DNA from: JACQFZ01 sp036396275
GTDB taxonomy: Bacteria; Pseudomonadota; Gammaproteobacteria; Acidiferrobacterales; Sulfurifustaceae
Direction: 5' to 3'
DNA: 17,131 nucleotides
NCBI GenBank assembly: GCA_036396275.1
Contig: DASWLD010000046.1
Coordinates: 1 to 17,131, forward strand
Part shown: positions 15,081 to 17,131 of the stretch, piece by piece
Position numbering within the stretch: position 1 is the first letter of the stretch
Layout: each line of letters starts with the position of its first letter
Position numbers and translations under genes: made by a program
The notes under the pieces: generated by a model
Told to the model about the DNA's origin: nothing
What the model saw: the letters and a program-made list of their open reading frames with translations, nothing else
The model's database searches: none

Positions 15081-16508
15081 GTGGCGAAGATCGATCATCG
15101 CGCAAGCCGCCGGTATCGCGCGGCGGCGTTGGGCGCATTCATTCTTTTCCCCGTAGCGTCGGGCTGTACCCTGTCGGACGAAACCCGGCTGGCGGCGGCA
15201 AAGCGCGCCGGTGAAATCACCGTACTGACGTACGCCGGCACGACAACGTACTATGAAACGCCCGACGGCGCGGCCGGATTCGAGCACGACCTGGCCAAAG
15301 CATTCGCCGATCATCTCGGCCTGCGGCTGCGCGTCGCGCTGGTCCCTCGTTATGCCGACGTGCTGCCGCGATTACTCGCGGGCGAAGGTGACTTCGCCGC
15401 CGCCGATCTCACCGATACCGAGGCACGCCGAGCGCGCGTGCGCTTCGCGCCGCCGTATTTCCAAGTCCACCAGCAGGTTGTCTATCGTCTCGGCGACGCG
15501 CGACCCGCCAACGCCGAAGACTTGTTCGTACGTGACGTCGAGGTGCAATCCGGCACACCGGCGGCGGAAACGCTGCGCGATCTGAAAGGGTCTCGCCCCG
15601 ATCTTGCGTGGACTGAGACCGACATCGGACCGGAGCAGCTCCTGCAACTGGTTTGGGAAGGGTTGCTCGATCTTACCGTCGCCGATTCCAATCTGGTCAC
15701 GCTCAATCGTCAATACTTTCCGGAATTACAGGTCGCGTTCGACATCGGCAAACCCGAACCCGTTGCCTGGGCGTTTCGACCGACCGACGACTCGAGCCTT
15801 TCCGACGCCGCGTCGGCGTTTCTTCAAGAATTCAAACGATCCGGCGCGTTGGCTCAGCTCGTCGACCGCTACTACGGGCCGGCGAGCCGTTCGAATTTCA
15901 TCAACCTCACGGTGTTTCGCGCGCGCGCGCACGATCGCCTGCCGAACTATCAGCAACTGTTGGAAGACGCCGGTGCCAAATACAAGCTCGACTGGCGCCT
16001 GCTGGCGGCGTTGGCTTACCAGGAATCGTACTGGAACCCGAGCAGCGTTTCCTACACCGGCGTGCAGGGGTTCATGATGCTGACGCGCGAAACCGCCGCG
16101 GAACTCGGCATCGACGACCGTCTCGACGTTGCCGCGAGCATCGATGGCGGCGCGCGCTATCTTCGCGAATTGCTGGATCGCTTGCCTCCGCGCACCGGGC
16201 TTCCCGACCGTTTGTGGTTTGCGTTGGCGGCCTACAATACCGGTCTATACCATCTCGAAGACGCGCGCATCATCACGCAAGAGCAAGGCGGCGACCCGGA
16301 CAAGTGGACCGACGTTCGCAAGCGCCTTCCTTTGCTCGCGGAGCCGAAGTGGTATACGCGCGCGAAGTACGGTTACGCTCGCGGCGACGAGCCGGTGCGG
16401 TTCGTCAGCCGCGTGCGCGCCTACTATGACGTGCTGGCTAAAATCGACGATGAGGATAAAGCGCGGCACACGACGCGCGCCCTGAAACTCAAGGCGCCGG
16501 CGATTTAG
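15081..16508 (+). CDS. mltF: Membrane-bound lytic murein transglycosylase F
   Basis: 475 aa, two-domain cell-wall enzyme. The N-terminal signal ends in VASGC with C29 as possible lipidation site. Residues about 45-270 form a substrate-binding-protein-like domain (GEITVLTYAGTTTYYE, then GFEHDLAKAFADHLGLRL). From about 285 comes a goose-lysozyme-type SLT domain with catalytic E315 in LAYQESYWNP, the GVQGFMMLT block at 327-335 and AAYNTG at 383-388. It cleaves the glycan strand to form 1,6-anhydromuramic ends at the outer membrane. GTG 15081 is the only start that keeps a signal peptide; I see no in-frame ATG nearby. In E. coli mltF and tadA are also neighbours; here they converge with 135 bp between. 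Confidence 0.94.
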   Translation: MAKIDHRASRRYRAAALGAFILFPVASGCTLSDETRLAAAKRAGEITVLTYAGTTTYYETPDGAAGFEHDLAKAFADHLGLRLRVALVPRYADVLPRLLAGEGDFAAADLTDTEARRARVRFAPPYFQVHQQVVYRLGDARPANAEDLFVRDVEVQSGTPAAETLRDLKGSRPDLAWTETDIGPEQLLQLVWEGLLDLTVADSNLVTLNRQYFPELQVAFDIGKPEPVAWAFRPTDDSSLSDAASAFLQEFKRSGALAQLVDRYYGPASRSNFINLTVFRARAHDRLPNYQQLLEDAGAKYKLDWRLLAALAYQESYWNPSSVSYTGVQGFMMLTRETAAELGIDDRLDVAASIDGGARYLRELLDRLPPRTGLPDRLWFALAAYNTGLYHLEDARIITQEQGGDPDKWTDVRKRLPLLAEPKWYTRAKYGYARGDEPVRFVSRVRAYYDVLAKIDDEDKARHTTRALKLKAPAI

Positions 16509-16521
16509 CGGGTCGGCACGT

Positions 16522-16637
16522 TATCCGCGGATTGACGCGGATGTAAAAAAAATGAACGCAGATGCAGTTCTGCGCCCGTGGCTTCCCATCATCCGCGTAC
16601 ATCCGTCTTCGTCATCTGCGTTCATCTGCGGATTGCC
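16522..16637. repeat. Dispersed inverted repeat with 10-nt period (copy 3)
   Basis: The left side has the tandem units CGCGGATTGA and CGCGGATGTA (from 16526), then CGCAGATGCA after an A-run. The right side (about 16587-16637) has the same units inverted, reading CGCAGATGAA twice on the - strand. Pairing is imperfect. It fills the gap between the convergent ends of mltF and tadA, like copy 1 between phhB and recR. Confidence 0.75.
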
Positions 16638-16643
16638 TTGGCA

Positions 16644-17108
16644 CTACCGTCGCGCGCGGAAAAACGCGCGCAATCGTTCGCCGCAGGCCTCCGCGAGAAC
16701 TAGGCCGGTAACGTGGGTGCGATGGTTCAGCGTTTGCGACTGCAACAAGTTATAGACCGTGCCGGCCGCGCCCGCTATCGGATCGGGTGCGCCATAAACC
16801 ACGCGCGCCACGCGCGCGTGCACGATCGCACCGGCGCACATCGGGCACGGTTCGAGAGTTACGTACAGCGTCGTTTCGGGCAGACGGTAGTTTTGCGCGC
16901 GGGCCGCTCCCGCGCGCAGCGCGAGAATTTCCGCGTGCGCGGTTGGATCGTGCGCCGCAATCGGTTGATTCCAGCCCTCGCCCAGCACCTCGCCGGCACG
17001 CACCAATACCGCGCCGATGGGCACTTCTCCCTGCGCTTCGGCGCATTCCGCGAGTTCGAGCGCCCGACGCATCCAGCGCTCGTCCTCGGACGGGTCAGCT
17101 ACTCCCAT
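16644..17108 (-). CDS. tadA: tRNA-specific adenosine-34 deaminase
   Basis: 154 aa. It deaminates the wobble adenosine to inosine in tRNA-Arg(ACG). The zinc site is H58 with catalytic E60 (TAHAEI) and C88, C91 (EPCPMCAGA). The N-terminal EVPIGAVLV at 28-36 and NYRLPETTLYVTLEPC also match E. coli TadA. The ATG at 17108 overlaps the end of guaA by 10 bp and gives a short leader before WMRRALELA, as in E. coli; a second ATG at 17072 is less likely. It follows guaA on the same strand and is probably co-transcribed and coupled to it. Confidence 0.96.
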   Translation of the reverse strand: MGVADPSEDERWMRRALELAECAEAQGEVPIGAVLVRAGEVLGEGWNQPIAAHDPTAHAEILALRAGAARAQNYRLPETTLYVTLEPCPMCAGAIVHARVARVVYGAPDPIAGAAGTVYNLLQSQTLNHRTHVTGLVLAEACGERLRAFFRARR

Positions 17109-17131
17109 TCGATCGTAGCCGGGGGCTTGCC
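17099..17131 (-). CDS. guaA: C-terminus of GMP synthase (glutamine-hydrolysing), partial
   Basis: The last ten codons read GKPPATIEWE followed by TAG on the - strand. The PPATIEWE ending is the highly conserved C-terminus of GuaA, which closes the XMP-binding dimerisation domain. The rest lies outside the window. The stop overlaps the start of tadA. Confidence 0.9.
   Translation of the reverse strand, partial: GKPPATIEWE

Noticed and set aside
15653..16429. 258-codon + strand open frame
   Set aside because: It is an out-of-frame shadow of mltF, whose own frame carries all transglycosylase motifs.

Overview
The window comes from a GC-rich proteobacterial chromosome, most likely a gammaproteobacterium. 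The gene blocks dnaX-ybaB-recR with the 4.5S RNA gene just upstream, and guaA-tadA next to mltF, are typical of that class, and the protein sequences fit (RraA, Orn, DnaX and TadA closely follow the enterobacterial pattern). No species can be named from sequence alone.

Layout. (1) 62-5589: a five-gene peptide-type ABC importer operon on the + strand: a Tat-exported solute-binding protein, two permeases and two ATPases. The last four genes overlap or abut through ATG/GTG-TGA junctions. A terminator-like hairpin separates the binding-protein gene from the permeases. (2) 5681-6199: a small lipoprotein of unknown role. (3) 6227-7303 on the - strand: orn followed by rraA, divergent from (4) an M48 (Ste24-type) membrane protease and a pterin carbinolamine dehydratase on the + strand, 7356-8988. 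(5) 9113-12055 on the - strand: ffs (4.5S RNA), dnaX, ybaB, recR. (6) 12185-15000: an accessory-looking stretch holding a second unknown lipoprotein, tRNA-Ser(GGA), a HigBA toxin-antitoxin pair and tRNA-Ser(CGA), with unusual hairpin-rich repeats outside both tRNAs. (7) 15081-17131: mltF (+), convergent with tadA and the last codons of guaA (-).

The most unusual part is the repeat system around the tRNA-Ser genes. Outside tRNA-Ser(GGA), on its 3' side, two copies of the tRNA 3' end are separated by hairpin-rich spacers. Outside tRNA-Ser(CGA), on its 5' side, two copies of the tRNA 5' end are separated in the same way. The spacer next to one tRNA is homologous to the spacer next to the other but in inverted orientation, so both run outward from an acceptor-stem end that reads CCTCTCCG. 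Two stems differ between copies by a compensatory base-pair change. I do not recognise this as a named repeat family, and no integrase or transposase lies in the window.

Three other intergenic gaps carry copies of a second element, an inverted repeat built from a 10-nt period (CGCRGATNNA). Two hairpins of a third, TTACG/CTAA type flank higBA. All functional statements are read from sequence motifs by eye; no database search or folding calculation was run.
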